Assembly: GCF_965363235.1 (NCBI RefSeq)
Contig: NC_134845.1
Coordinates: 23,376,524 to 23,440,523, forward strand
Length of the DNA: 64,000 nt
Source: Mytilus galloprovincialis
Lineage: Eukaryota; Mollusca; Bivalvia; Mytilida; Mytilidae
Direction: 5' to 3'
The position numbers and the translations under genes are program-made. Positions 1 to 12,540 of this stretch are shown piece by piece. Under the pieces are notes generated by a model. That model saw nothing but the letters and a program-made list of their open reading frames with translations, did no database searches and had not been told where the DNA came from. The stretch's first letter is position 1; each line of letters opens with the position of its first letter.

Positions 1-2025
1 GTAAACGCATAACAATAAGACAGGTGAAAGGGACGAAGTCTGTATAACGAATGTTATTTTTATTGTGTTGTTGTCCATATTGTGTTTGGTAATCAGATAT
101 GCAAGTTAGAGGAAATGTGTACTACTTTCAACATGGCTGCAAGTAACAACAAAACAGGGACAGGGTAACACAACTGTTGAAAATCAATTTTGAGTTTATA
201 TTAAGTTAATCGATTTTTCGTACTAATGATTTTCTTACAGTTTTTTTTATCTTCTCCTAACATTATTAACTGTAGTTAAAATTGATTCCGCAAAGATAAA
301 ATTCGCCGGTTTTGTTGTTCAGTTAATGCCTCAATATGGTTTTAATACCCTTCATTGTGTTGTGTCTATTTTTCTGAAATGTTCGGTCCTCGAGTGTACC
401 TGGTTATGATGAGCGGATGCACAGTATAATACCATGCTATCGCCACGCATACATGACTATTAATAACCTCAATGTGACTTTTGAAGAATCTGGCAATACC
501 AAGGGATGTATACAGTCATTTGAAATACAATAGGGTTAACGTGTTTAAAGCATTTTTTTTATTAACACAGACAAGTGATACTTTCTATATACATTTTAGT
601 AGACGTAGAATTACAGTAAAACAGACAACACATTGCTGCAGTTTCACAGCTGATACAGTATGTTTCAAATCTTTCGTTGTGTTTATTTCTTTGTATTTAA
701 GAATGTATTGTTCAGCTTAGAAATAACAAAAAAGGTTATTTTGACGTTTCACAGTAGGGTGAAAAATCTAGACGATCTTGCCAAATATTTATCAGCCACA
801 GTTGAATGTTTCTCCACTTTCGACCGTCTGATATTGTAACCTATTTGTAGAATTTCATGCCTTGACTCATGCTGCTTCAAATTATGACTTATCAATGTCA
901 TCTTATTTAGTTCTCTAGTTTGAATTGGTTTACATTTGTTAAATCGGGCCTTTTATAGCTATCTATGCGTTATTGGATTGTTCAGAATTATAGGTCGTAC
1001 GGTGACATATAGTCGTTAATGTGTGTGTCCTTTAGTCTCCTGTGAATAGTTGTCTCATTTGCAATCACACAACATCTTCTTTTTTTTTTTAAATTTTATA
1101 TATATATAGCAACATTTGATTACCATATTTGCAATTGATTATTTGCTATACTAGTCTATAAAACTGTTGTGATGCTGAGGTAGACATGTCATTTTGAGAT
1201 ATGAATTTTTAATCGCAATGGCAATGTTGATCAAGAAAAACTTTTACAATTATTCACTTTGATACGTATTAACTATATTTTAATGAAAGTTGTAATAATG
1301 TATGGTATTTTAATAACTTTTCATCATGAAATATATATAAGTATCCTATGTTAAGGCGTGGTATACCTTTTATTTGTAAGATGCATTTGTATGGTCGAAA
1401 GGATATTTACAAAGAAAATATGGAAAAAATGTATTAAAACACCTCCCTTGATACATCATATCGCATTCATACACATCAAATGTCATATGACAGTCATACA
1501 ATAGTTATCAAAGGTACCAGGATTATAATTTAGTACGCTAGACGCGCGTTTCTTCTACACAAGACTCATCAGTGACGCTCAAATCAATACTTATCCATAC
1601 CACAGCCCTACAATGCTAGTGCGTAACACAGCTAAACAATGCTATAGAGTGTGTATTCTCAGTAATTCTGATTACATCATAGTAGATAACAAAGCTTCCT
1701 TAAAACATGTAAACGTTTAAAAGCTAATGTGCAGAACAAAATATGATGACATCTTTGGGATCTGTTCCATAGATATGAGTGGATTTTCTGGTCTATTTGT
1801 ATATTTATAGCAAATAATAGACAGTAGTTTCGATACAAGTCTGGTTGGTTATATGCATTCATGATATCTTTATGGTTCTCTTTTATAGATTTAAAATCTT
1901 TTAGTTTGACTCCCCAGTACTCTTCTAGATAAATTTTATTCGATCAATTGTTTTTAACAGGTCATATAATATATGTCCTTTAATATATCATGCTATTCAA
2001 CTGTATTGCAACGCTAATTTAGACT
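1..2025. other. Gene-free stretch with repeat fragments
   Basis: I see no coding exon here. The short open frames lack domains and paralogues. Two repeat fragments are recognisable: the 3' tail of a reverse-transcriptase element at about 880-1090 on the plus strand, and near 1490-1620 a fragment around the word acgcgcgtttcttctac that recurs in other copies of a common mussel repeat. Confidence 0.6.
880..1090 (+). repeat. 3' tail fragment of RT element
   Basis: The words gggccttttatagct, acggtgacatatagt and ttgcaatcacacaacatctt match the end of the large element at 28.6-31.06 kb, ending in a T-rich run. Other tail copies lie near 3.8 kb and 16.5 kb (minus) and 40.1 kb (plus). Confidence 0.75.
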
Positions 2026-3059
2026 TTACATGATTGTCGTGGATGCTGTATGGTCATGATCAGTTATCGTATGGTCAGTTGAATGATCAACATTGTAGCG
2101 TTTATCTTTACTTTCTGATTCAACTCCCATTTTGCAAGAAACGAGTTTCCTCATACTTCGCCTAAAACGTTTGTCAAAAATGAAATATATTATTGGATTT
2201 GCAACGTGGTTGACGATGTAAAATCTTTCAGCAATTTTCAAAGTCGAAAATGCGAATTCATTGATATCGCTCTCATCAAACCAGTCCTTTGCAACTTTGA
2301 GAAAAAAAGAGGAATATAGCTCAGTGCAAACACCACTGAAATAGTAAAAGCAATTTTTGTCATCTTTTCGGACATATTGCTGTCAGAAGTTTGTGTATGA
2401 GGACAAAGTCGTTTTTGGCGTTGTAGGTAAATTTTTCTGGCTATCAGTGAATAAAGCACAAACAAAATTACAGTATAGATCGAAAATAAACATACATTGA
2501 AAGTACTATATACAATCGAGTACTTCGAAGGATGCTCAGCAGTAATTGGACAGGTGCGAGTAGTAATGTTATTTTGTAATTGTATCACATCAAGATCAAT
2601 CAACACTGCTTGTGGCTATGACAGTAGTATCCCGATAACAAAACAGGCTATACTAAAATAATGAATGTTCCTGACAGAAATTTGAGTTTTGACCGAATTA
2701 CAGATTTGTCTAAATCTATGCACTGATAGTAACATCACCAGATGAGCAGAATATATGAATCCAAATACAATGACTCCTGTGATAATTTTACACGCCCACC
2801 GTCCATCGAATGTATAATAATGAACAATACGAGCAATATTAAATGGTATGCCTAAACTGCAGAAAATAAGATCAACAACAGCCAGATTACAAATGAGAAC
2901 TTTGAACACACATTTGGAATACTTGGTACCGTATATGAATAAAACGGCTAAATTGCCTGGTATTCCAAAAATCAACAATAGGCAAAGAAATGAAATCGGT
3001 GCTATGAAACGTCCGATATGTTTATCACTTATATCATCAAGTGTGATTGTTTCATTCAT
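2026..3059 (-). pseudogene. Class A GPCR paralogue, broken
   Basis: This is the first of three tandem GPCR paralogues, aligned end to end with the intact copy at 9323-10327. The start ATG (3057-3059), the GIPGN motif of TM1, LAVVDL of TM2, HRF at the end of TM3 and NPIIY of TM7 are all recognisable. Two changes break it. A TAG at about 2613-2615 lies just before the Pro-Gln-Ala of TM4, where paralogues have Phe or Trp, so TGG to TAG is likely. A one-base loss in a T run near 2300 shifts frame at the end of TM6, after which the original frame resumes to a stop at 2026. Two independent lesions make a pseudogene likely. The T-run change alone could be a sequencing error. Any transcript would give a receptor truncated after TM3-TM4. 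Confidence 0.8.
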
Positions 3060-3714
3060 TTTAAATGTTTCTTAGTCACAATTCTACAGTATACGTTATC
3101 AACATACGAAACGTAATAACTGCTCGCATGCTTGACAATCAGATATAAAGTGAATGAGATGAGAGTAATATATTTTATTAATAATTTAATTGTTTCTATG
3201 TAAATCTCATCATGTCATGCGTAGGTGTTAAACAATATATATTATTCTGTGAAAATTATCAACACCGTAGACAATACGGAAATGAGAAGTTTAATTATAG
3301 AAGAAAAATAATCAAGAGGAAAACATCCACACATTCTACGCACATAATAAATCATATTCAACAACATAAGAAATGCACTACTATTATTTTTTTTTTGGCT
3401 TAAACATATATCTTGCATATCGTTAAGATTAGTAAAAACTTTTACACATTACTCATAAAGTCATACTCTATGTGAAAATGAATCTGAATTCAGTATTCAG
3501 TTTCGTAATAGATTCTGTTGCCATACAAATTTGAAATGGTTTATTTACTTTTTAATTATAACAATCTCCACTGTCGCATCTTAAATCTAACTGTCTCAGT
3601 GAAGCGTGGATTTATTTCAGGGTTTCATGACTCCTGAGACAAATAACTACCAAACAAGTTAAGAATAAGTGTAAAAAGGACAGGATTGTAGTACTAAGTC
3701 ATAAATTGAAATCA

Positions 3715-3925
3715 TCTTATCGTAAAGTTTAGGGACATCATCACTAAATGGTTGACCGTTATTGAATATAAAGGAAGATGTGGTATGATTGTCAATGAGA
3801 CCAAATCACACACAAATGAACAGCTAACTGTCATCGTACGGCCTTCAACACTAAACAACGCCCATAATACATAGTCAGCAATAAATAGCCCCGAAATCAC
3901 AAATGTAAAACAATGCAAATAAGAA
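3715..3925 (-). repeat. RT-element 3' tail, inverted
   Basis: The reverse complement of the tail at 30.9-31.06 kb is visible here: gatgtggtatgattgtcaat, then cgtacggccttcaacac, then tagtcagcaataaatag. Divergence is clear, so it is an old copy. Confidence 0.7.
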
Positions 3926-4129
3926 AACTAACGGTCTAACAAATTACAACCAATTACAGACTCAGATGACGGCATATATGTTCAAAGGTTTGAAACTACG
4001 ATCGCGTTCCCCTTTGTTTGGGAATGTGACCTACCAAATAACACTCAACACGTGTTTTGTACTTGCATAAAAACAAGACAGGTGCAACATGTGGAGCAGA
4101 ATGTGATTTCCCTTTAAGAGCACCTGCGA

Positions 4130-4495
4130 TCAGCAACCGGAAATCTAGTTGTTCATTCCTTAGTTGTGTATGCTGAGTTTTGTGTACTGTTTATTTTTGT
4201 TCTATTTTAGCCATGGCATTGTCAGTTACTTATTTTGAATGTTCCATTGGTATCTGTTGCCTCACTTTCGGAACATATCTGTCGTTATATATTCCATAAT
4301 GGTTAACACATTGCTTCCTTGAAATTAACCAATTGATGATTTGTTATATACCACTTGGAACTCTTGTCTTAATAACTTCCTTGCGACTAGAAACCAAATT
4401 CCAAGGACATCAGGATGGGTTGTATTTCCTATCAACTTGGACACAAATACTCCATATGCAGGAGCTGCTTTATTTTGTATGTCACCATACCATTG
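4130..4495. repeat. Two opposed RT-element fragments
   Basis: At 4130-4270 the plus strand carries a tail fragment marked by tagccatggcattgtcagt, also seen at 11.6 kb and, inverted, at 43.3 kb. At 4321-4495 the minus strand resembles the C-terminal coding part of the reverse-transcriptase relic at 43.5-43.8 kb (around catttggaactcttggttt there). The two pieces point in opposite directions, so they arrived separately or were rearranged. Confidence 0.55.
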
Positions 4496-5521
4496 ATCTT
4501 TTACAGTAGTCTATTCACGTGAAAGGCATACGTTAAGATGAAAGAATGGAGATTTGAAATGATTGACAGAATTACAGCCACAAGAAAGACATTTTTGGGA
4601 TATGTCTATATTTCAGATAAGTGATTTCTCCCATGGGCGAGTCTCAAAGCGCAAATAAGTGTTTCATTACCAAATATATAACACCTTCTTAGTATGTTTT
4701 TTTACGAACCGCAAAAAAAAGTACAAAGGCCTCGATATATTCTTTTCGGGATTCTTTTTTTGTATCACTGTCGGATGGTTGAAACCTCTTTTTTTGACGA
4801 TCAATATTTTTGATTTGGAAAATATGGTTTGAACTCCCATTCACCACAGATTGGAAACCCCTCTTTAAATATATAGATCTCTCCCTGTTAATTACCCATT
4901 TTGTTTAAATAATAGCTCATAATTACTTGTGTTTCGGTTATAATATGGAGGGTTTTATTTTCTATTTAACAATTATCAAAAGTCTTGTTTAAAAGCTTAA
5001 GAGAGACGGAATACCTAAAAGCGATGGCTAACCTCATTACTCGACAACTATATGGCAAATATCAAGAAACGTGTAAAATACTTCAAATATAAAGCATGCT
5101 TTATAGTTGGTTGTTTCAATAAAATTATGTCATATATTGACTTGTCTTGGCTTTTTACCACCTTCTTTCAAGTGGGATGTGCTCATTGTTGCAGACTGTG
5201 CAGTGCCCTTTAGTTGTTTAAAGTAACACCATGGTGTGTGACTCTCAATGGAGATCTTAATACATGTCCTTTTTTTTCACATGAGTAATTACACTTTCAA
5301 TGGTTATTTCATCAAAACTCGTTATTGAAAAAAAAAACCATGACTTCAGAAAACTAATCAGTAGACAAACAAAAATAAACTAAACAAAACGCAGAAATCC
5401 GAAGACTGAGCAACACAAACTCAAACAAAAGAACATAGGTGAAACATTTCTTTAAAGGGTCTTTCAAGATTTGTTTACTTTCCATCATTATTAGTGACCT
5501 TGCTATGACCCATATTTGTAT

Positions 5522-5595
5522 ACATCCTTGTTCTTGACTCATTTGTATGTAATTGTTTACATCCTTGTTCTTGACTCATTTGTATCTAATTGTTT
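5522..5595. repeat. 37-bp direct tandem duplication
   Basis: A unit beginning acatccttgttcttgactc occurs twice head to tail, at 5522 and 5559, with one or two differences. It is a recent local duplication in non-coding DNA. Confidence 0.85.
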
Positions 5596-5770
5596 TATTA
5601 ACAATTATAAAGCATCCTTTGTTTGATATGTTATACTTAAGATTTAGTGAGAAATTATTCTTCCTGATAAGACATCCGACTAATATCAAGTTATTAAAGT
5701 ACACACAAGTATTCACACTTATTTTCAGGAAATCACCCACATTAATTATTTTTGAAAATCAAGTAATGTT

Positions 5771-5930
5771 TTCCACCATTTTCTACATTTAATAATGCCA
5801 GAACCAAGTCAGGGAATATGACAGTTGTTGTCCATTCGTTTGATGTGTTTTGTCATTTGATTTTGCCATTTGATGAAGGACTTTCCGATTTAATTGTCCT
5901 CGGAGTTCAGTATTTTTTACTTTTTTTCAT
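5771..5930 (+). repeat. Interspersed repeat, family P
   Basis: Marked by ccaagtcagggaatatgaca, tccattcgtttgatgtgt and cggagttcagtatttt. Similar copies lie at 39.1, 50.4 and 62.1 kb on the same strand, with more diverged copies at 11.1 and 26.6 kb. I recognise it as a common bivalve repeat. I cannot assign it to a transposon class. Confidence 0.75.
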
Positions 5931-7199
5931 CGTAAATATTGGAAAACTTTCGACATGCATGTACTTACTACGTATTTTCCGATTTAAAAAGCGCTGAAGA
6001 AATCAATAAAAACACGTGATTGGCCAGAATAACAATAATTTTATATTTGAATATTTATATAGATGATAAAGATCATAAACTTGAATAACTGTCCATAAAA
6101 CTTGAATCACTGTCCGTGAAACTCCCATCAGTATGGAACTTACTTGTTAAAGATGTTTCCTTTTGACACGAATGTAAAAATAAAATATAAAAAAAAATAT
6201 ATTTTATTTGTTTCATTTGCATTTTCGATTCTTGAGGTGTTTTTTTTCCTGCTCCAATGATGCCCAGCAATATTTGCATTTCTGTAAGAAAACATAGTCT
6301 GATCATCTGAAAATATATCGAATATGTACCAATCAAAATACTAATGTATAATATGTTAATGCAGGCACTTGTGGCTTACAAAACTTTGACTATGCACAAC
6401 TTCAAATCGGCAAATATGAACCTCTGTCCTACAAATATTTTCCAGATCGCCATGTCTCGGACAATAACTTTTGTTTCAAATGGTAATGTATCTACAAAAT
6501 TTTAACTTTTGTAAAAATGTATTCAATGGTTCTCATAAAAAAAAAATAACACCACATTTCGAAAGTAAGGTTGTAGACGAAAAAATTATTTGAAAAAACG
6601 ATATACTAGTAACACAATCCTAGATTCGAAACATCACGCATAGTTAAGCTAGGATAATATATAAGTTAACAATCGTCGTTACAAACGGCGGCTTTAGCCA
6701 TAGTTCAATAAGGAAAGTGTTGGTTAAGCGATAAATACAAATTAGTATCTTTTATCTTCAATATCGTTATTTTACGATTGGAAGCGCTGTTTCAAATAGT
6801 AGTGATTTATGTCTAGCAGTACAGAGATCTTGGATAGTCATGGAGTTCGCAAGCTGGACAAATATCTCAACTTGGACTTCAGCCCTTGGCTATTCTGATG
6901 TTGAGACCTTCCATGTTATAAAGTACTTTAATTCTATTTATTTTTCCTGAGTACGGTCTGTAAGTTTAATATGTCGTTTAGTCTATTTAACGTTGCTCAT
7001 ATTAAGGCAACGTTAAATTGTCTTTTATCGTTTCATATATAAAGATTTTATCCAATACCCAACGAATGGTTTTACATTCCAACATTGCTTGCATTTAACA
7101 CACTTTTAACAAAGAAAGGAAATAATTTTAGTTCTCTAACCTGGCAAATTTTACTTATGTATAAATGAGGGCTAGAAAACAGTTTTAAGGTGTATTTAT

Positions 7200-7690
7200 T
7201 GCATACATCACAGAATTAAGGAGCCATCAGAAGACGAGTCAAGAACAACGTAGAAATAAAGGCAACAGTAGTATAACGCTGTTCAAAATTCATAAATCGA
7301 TAGAGAAAAGACAAATCCGTGTTAAAAACTAAAACTGAGGGAAACGTATCAAATATAAGAGAACTACGACACAGCAGAGACACAACACCGAAATGTAACA
7401 CACACAGAAACGAACTATTATGTAACAGTGGCCATTTACATAACTTTGTACAGGGCATTTTATGAAAAAATGGTAGGTTGAACCTGGTTTTGTGGCATAC
7501 CAGACCTCAAGCTTTAATTGCAGTGTTAATTATAACATTAAAATGAGAAAATTACACGACAGGGTTACAATAAATAAACAGATAAATTGGAGAAAATATA
7601 GGACAGAGAAACAAACGAATAATAGCCATCAAAATGTAACAGGTTAAAAATTATTTTTATACGCCAGACGCGCGCTATAAATTTGGTGAC
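7200..7690 (-). repeat. Interspersed repeat, family F
   Basis: Marked by ggcaacagtagtata, agaacaaatccg-like words, gttgaacctggttttgtggc and acgccagacgcgcg. Copies occur at 14.1 kb and 55.0 kb (minus) and at 33.9-34.5 kb and 48.4 kb (plus). The open frame at 7216-7458 is part of this repeat and is not a gene. Confidence 0.75.
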
Positions 7691-7854
7691 TCAAATTTGT
7701 GAATTTCATATTCGTTTCATATTCGTCTCTATAGTTGTTTGCATTCAAAGCGAGCTAACTCTATGCAAATATCGAATTTAAAAAAATAAAAAATGTAAAC
7801 TTATAAACTATATGACTAGTGACATAATATCACTGAACTAGTATACATTTTTGT

Positions 7855-7965
7855 TTAAGGGTCAGCTGGACCACGCCGCCGGGTGCGGGAGTGTCTCGCT
7901 CCATTGAAGACCCATTGGTGGCCTCCGGCAGTTTTCTGATCTTTGGTCGGGTTGTATTTTGTTAA
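7855..7965 (+). repeat. Short interspersed repeat fragment
   Basis: This small GC-rich island in AT-rich DNA holds ccgccgggtgcgggagtgtc and ggtggcctccggcagtt. I recognise the unit as a common mussel repeat that often continues into ctctttgacacattccccat. That continuation is seen separately at about 12470-12490. Confidence 0.6.
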
Positions 7966-9322
7966 GGAATTCTAACTACAGTACGTTCAATAAGCTATTG
8001 GGTGTACACCCTGCCGATTCTATTATATGAAATAAAAATTATACTTTCCGTTATGATCTTTTTTTTTAGTTTTTATTTTATCCTGTTAAGTTAAAGTTTT
8101 AGCAACATTCACTAGTTTGATAAATTTCTGACAAACAGTTGAGTTCACACTGGCGGATGTAATACTTTCAGTCTGCTTGAAGGACCTCAAAGCATTGAAT
8201 GATACACCTAGAGCTACAACACAGTTTAATATATGTTTTGATACTTTCGTATCGTTTGTAAGCTCACTGATCTAGACGAAATAAAGAATGATGGCTAAGA
8301 TTTCAAAAATCCTTGACAGCCCACCATATATTTATGTTCCGGTTCAAATCTTAGTGATCGTTTTTATCTTACAAAATTGCACTGTAAGTAAATCTGGGGT
8401 ACATGTATTTTTGCAGTTGCACGTTGCAAAGCTATAACTTCATCTGATATTCAAAACAACTATAGATAGTCGTTCAACAATATCGTTTCTGATTGGTCGT
8501 TTTATGGTGTTGCTAAAGTTCTATAAGCTAAAATGACCACCAAACTGTGAAGTTGTCTGTTACCGAAAAACATATCTAATACGAGATTAGGAATTAAACT
8601 ACAGAATGGGTATTCAAGAAACGGTCAACAATAGATGATGTTGTCAAGCAAACAACGCCGTTCGAATATGATCATCCTAGCTAGCTTTCTCCGATTAATT
8701 ACCAATCTTACCTTTGTCCGAAAAAAATTCCAAACGAAAATGTGCAATGTAAATGATTTGATTGTCCATTTTGTGTTGGTTATTTTTGTGAAAAAATCTA
8801 GTATACTGCCTTTTGTTTATACAAAGTTTCTTCATTGATGCTGAAATAATATGCCCATAAAAGTTATTTTATACACACCATTATTAGAAAAATAAAGGAT
8901 ATTTTAGAAGACCTAAATATGTACAACTAAAGTAATCAATGACATGAATAGAAAATTAAAATTTGATTCGAGGACATTTTGTCACAGCGTAAATGGAAAT
9001 CACTAGTATAACAGAAATAAAATAAATAAACACAATCACACAAACATAAACAACTATGTACAATAATTAGAATAATGATAGAAATTGCGTTTACAATTTT
9101 TTTTTTAAAGCATTTTAAGAGTGTATTTCAACGACTAAACGAAACATTAAATGATATTTTTTCATATGCCGCTATTATGAGTCTATGCAGAAAATAACAG
9201 ACACTGCATTGTATAATATACAATAATGTAGGTAGGTAATAAATTCTGTTTAATGCTTTTTATCATTTGTTTTATAATAAAAGAATGAATACCATGATAC
9301 TGTAATGATAAGGTTAATTCAT

Positions 9323-10327
9323 TTACAACACTATTGTTGATGCTGTTTGTTCAGTTGAGTGGTCTATTTTGTATTTTTCATCATGGCTTCCACGCCGTCT
9401 AAAAGATACAAGTGTCCTCACACTTCGTCTAAAACGATTGTCAAATACAGCATATATGAACGGATTTGCAACGTGGTTGATGATGTAAAATCTTTCAGCA
9501 ATTTTCAATAATTCAAACTCGACCTCGCTAAGATCATTCTCATTAAACCAATGCTTAGCAACTTTAAGTAGAAAAAGAGGAATATAACTCAATGCAAACA
9601 CCACTGCAATAGTGAAAGCAATCTTTGTCATTTTGTTCGAAATATTGCGTTCAGATGTTTGTGTATAAGGACGCATCCGTTTTAGACGTTGCAAGTACAT
9701 TTTTCTTGCAATCAGAGAATATAGTACAAATAAGATTATTGTATAAATCGAGAACAAACATACATTGAAAGTACTGTATACAATCGAGTACTTTGAAGGA
9801 TGCGCAGCGGTTATAGGACAGGTGCGAATAGTAATGTTATTTTCGACTTGTAACTCATCAATATCTATTAATACTGCTTGAGGGAATGACAGCAGTAATC
9901 CGATAGCCACACAGGCTATGATAAAATACCGGACGTTCCGAAGAGAAATTTGCGCTCTAACAGGATAACAGATTTGCCTGAATCTGTGAAATGAGAGTAA
10001 CATCACCAGGTGAGCAGAAAACATGAATCCGAATACAATGATTGCTGTGAAGAGTTTGCACACCCATCGCCTTTCGAATGTATAATAATAAACAATACGA
10101 ACGATATTAAATGGTATGCCAATAATGCAGAATACCAGATCCACAACTGCAAGATTAGTAATGAATACTCTGAACACACATTTAGAATATTTGGTACCAT
10201 ATATAAATAAAACGGTTAAATTTCCTGGTATTCCAAAAATCAACAAGACGCAGAGAAATGATATCGGTACAACAAAACGTTCGATATATTTATCGTTTAA
10301 ATCATCAAGTGTGTTTGTTTCATACAT
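9323..10327 (-). CDS. Class A (rhodopsin-like) GPCR
   Basis: A seven-TM receptor of 334 residues in one coding exon. I start it at the ATG at 10325-10327; the frame stays open upstream only through TTG. A likely 3' splice site (tttactgtttcag, minus strand) at 10363/10364 suggests a 5' UTR intron. Visible motifs: GN of TM1 (residue 36), LAVVD of TM2 (59-63), W88 with C90, a partner cysteine C170 in loop 2, and NPFIY of TM7 (288-292). Unusual features: the TM3 DRY is HRF (114-116), TM6 has ALSYIP (245-250) with no CWxP Trp, and the TM4 Trp is replaced by Cys by my alignment. The Pro-Gln-Ala end of TM4 is shared with orexin/allatotropin-type peptide receptors, so a peptide ligand is plausible but unproven. 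The tail is basic and Ser/Thr-rich. Confidence 0.9.
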   Translation of the reverse strand: MYETNTLDDLNDKYIERFVVPISFLCVLLIFGIPGNLTVLFIYGTKYSKCVFRVFITNLAVVDLVFCIIGIPFNIVRIVYYYTFERRWVCKLFTAIIVFGFMFSAHLVMLLSFHRFRQICYPVRAQISLRNVRYFIIACVAIGLLLSFPQAVLIDIDELQVENNITIRTCPITAAHPSKYSIVYSTFNVCLFSIYTIILFVLYSLIARKMYLQRLKRMRPYTQTSERNISNKMTKIAFTIAVVFALSYIPLFLLKVAKHWFNENDLSEVEFELLKIAERFYIINHVANPFIYAVFDNRFRRSVRTLVSFRRRGSHDEKYKIDHSTEQTASTIVL

Positions 10328-11094
10328 GGTCAAATCGATATAACTGCTAGTAATCTGAACGATCTGAAACAGTAAAATGTGATAAGATTGTAGTTATTTT
10401 TATAAGAAATACTTTGTATATCTAACAATACATGAACATTATGCAGAGGTGTTTTTTTTTAACGGAAACAACTATTTTTATCTAAGCCTTTCCTGCTATA
10501 ACTACTAAAGTAGTTTTTTAAACACAAATAAAGGAAATGATAACTGCATAATGTATGGGAAATCTATTTTCCGTTCTTGATAATAGTCCTATTCGTATGG
10601 ACAATTTCATAGCCTATTGAAGAAGCGGTGAAAAACACTAACGTAACGTGAACACAGTTGTTTTATGGAAAAAAATGTATAAACAGTACAACATAATTAC
10701 TGACCAAATATTGCAGAGTACAATCTGAAAATAAAAATAACCTTTAAAACAGTGAATAGATTATGTATGCTTTCTTAACAGGGGCAAGTGTTTCATGCAT
10801 ATTAAACGAAATCATATGGCAAATCAATGTCACAAGCTATGGAATATAGAACTAATTAATTTCAAACGTAATCATATTCCTGTACTGACAGAACGTCGAT
10901 GTTCAACATCCTTCTTGAATAATCAACCTTATGGAGTCATTATTATCTCAGATCCACAGTGTCGTAGTGTGAAGATGTTCCCATTTCTTTTTTAAATGTG
11001 GTAAATATGATGTCATAATATATTGACTACTAAATATGCTAATATAATAAACCTGGTACTAGCAAAGTGGCAAATAAATTTGAACACCCAACAC

Positions 11095-11345
11095 AAGGTA
11101 GATTGTTGTTCCCCTCTTCTTTTTGTACTTATCTTGTCTGTTTGTTTTGTTCACGCATTATTGTCATTATAATGGAATTGTATAAACTGTCACACAAGTG
11201 CGAGGTTTTGAGAAACACATAACAAAATGCCCGCACCAAGTCATTCTGTTCATGTGTTTGATCTTTTGACTGCCATTTGACAAGGGACTTACCGTTTTGA
11301 ATTTTTCTCGAAGTTCGAAACATTTTTTCTATTTTTATTTTTTCA
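11095..11345 (+). repeat. Diverged family P-like repeat
   Basis: Contains caccaagtcattctgtt, gactgccatttgacaaggg and ctcgaagttcgaaac, in the same order as the marks of family P at 39.1 kb and 50.4 kb but strongly diverged. It is an old copy. Confidence 0.5.
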
Positions 11346-11579
11346 TTGTTTTTATTTTACTTTTTTTGTTTGTTTTATTTGTTTTTGTGTTTGTTTCATG
11401 ACATTGAGTCGAGTCATTGATATACAATACCATATGAAAGACAGACATAAGTCTTTATAAAATGATTGCTTCCAACGTGCTTGTTTACAAGGTTGTTATT
11501 CTACTTTTGACATCAGGTCATACATATGTCCCTAACAGATGATGAAAATGAAATAATTAAACATGTATTTCATTTATGC

Positions 11580-12540
11580 GTTTTTTGGTTATTGCGCAGT
11601 TTTAGTTTCATCCATGGTATTGTCAGTTAATATTCGACTGATGAGTTTGAGTGTTCCTTTGGTATTCTTCGCCACTCTATTTTATGCGATATCTACAGTG
11701 TGAAGTTGCATGATTATAATGTACATAACGTGTACCGTCGTTCACAATGATGCACTTTCACATTATCATGCATCATCATGTTTACACATCTGAATGCAAT
11801 ATTTCTATTGTATTGTATTCCTGTGTGCTTTCTAAATATTCTGCTGATTGATTTATTGTTGGTTGTTGAACGTCCATTGAAAAATATAGTGCATGTTCTG
11901 GACAAAAACAAAATAACAATAAATTCAACAGTAGGCGTCCGTGATGAAGGTATTGCATATTTGAACCTCCGCTTGCAAAGGCCTACAAACGGACCCTTTA
12001 AAGATCTGTTGCAAGGATTTCAAACGTGCAGAAGCATCTAAGTTAACGTGCTGGGTGATCTCAAGTTCTCTGGAAGGGTAAAAAGATTCGGATGTGGCAT
12101 CTGTCGTTGCTCTTTCTAATTCAAACCCGATTATAGGTCTAATTCGGTAGGTCACATTTGTTGTTGTAGTTACGACATTATGAATATATCCCCTACCATC
12201 TGTTAAACTGATATTCCATAGCGGCGAACCAACTCGTGAGGGCGTCGTTTACGGAGTAATGATATCAACTGCACCATTCTGAAGTCTTGGTTTAATAGCT
12301 ACCCTGTATGCATCAACCACTTATCAAGAAAATCATAATGGGAAATAAATTCACGACAGTATCGTATAAATTTTGAGATATAAACTCCGTATACTTTGTG
12401 TTTCATTAATTCTTTTAAAAAGTTTAAGTTTAAGATGATATTGTGTTTTGCCCTTTGTTTGGATTGTTTCTCTTTGACACATTCCCCATTTCCAATCTCA
12501 ATGTCATGTTCAAATGAAGTTGTCATGATCTTTCTGATAA
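11580..12540. repeat. RT-element tail and RT relic
   Basis: A plus-strand tail fragment (catccatggtattgtcagtt) lies at 11580-11690. At about 11925-12540 the minus strand holds a decayed reverse-transcriptase C-terminal region with the recognisable stretch GVYISKFIRYCREFISHYDF read from 12530 downward. The same region is at 43.5-43.8 kb (minus) and about 60.9 kb (plus). I read this as the non-LTR or Penelope-like class seen in many bivalves. It is old and not coding. Confidence 0.65.

Larger units (their letters stand above)
3060..9322. other. Intergenic, repeat-rich
   Basis: No gene is supported. The stretch holds fragments of reverse-transcriptase elements (3.7-4.5 kb), a 37-bp tandem duplication (5.52-5.60 kb), and three families of interspersed repeats (5.77-5.93, 7.20-7.69 and 7.86-7.97 kb). 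The rest is AT-rich sequence in which I see no structure. Confidence 0.6.

Noticed and set aside
10003-10343. Open frames on both strands over the second GPCR
   Set aside because: They are out-of-frame shadows of the receptor coding exon.
11778-12155. Overlapping open frames near 12 kb as a gene
   Set aside because: They overlap the reverse-transcriptase relic and show no independent support.
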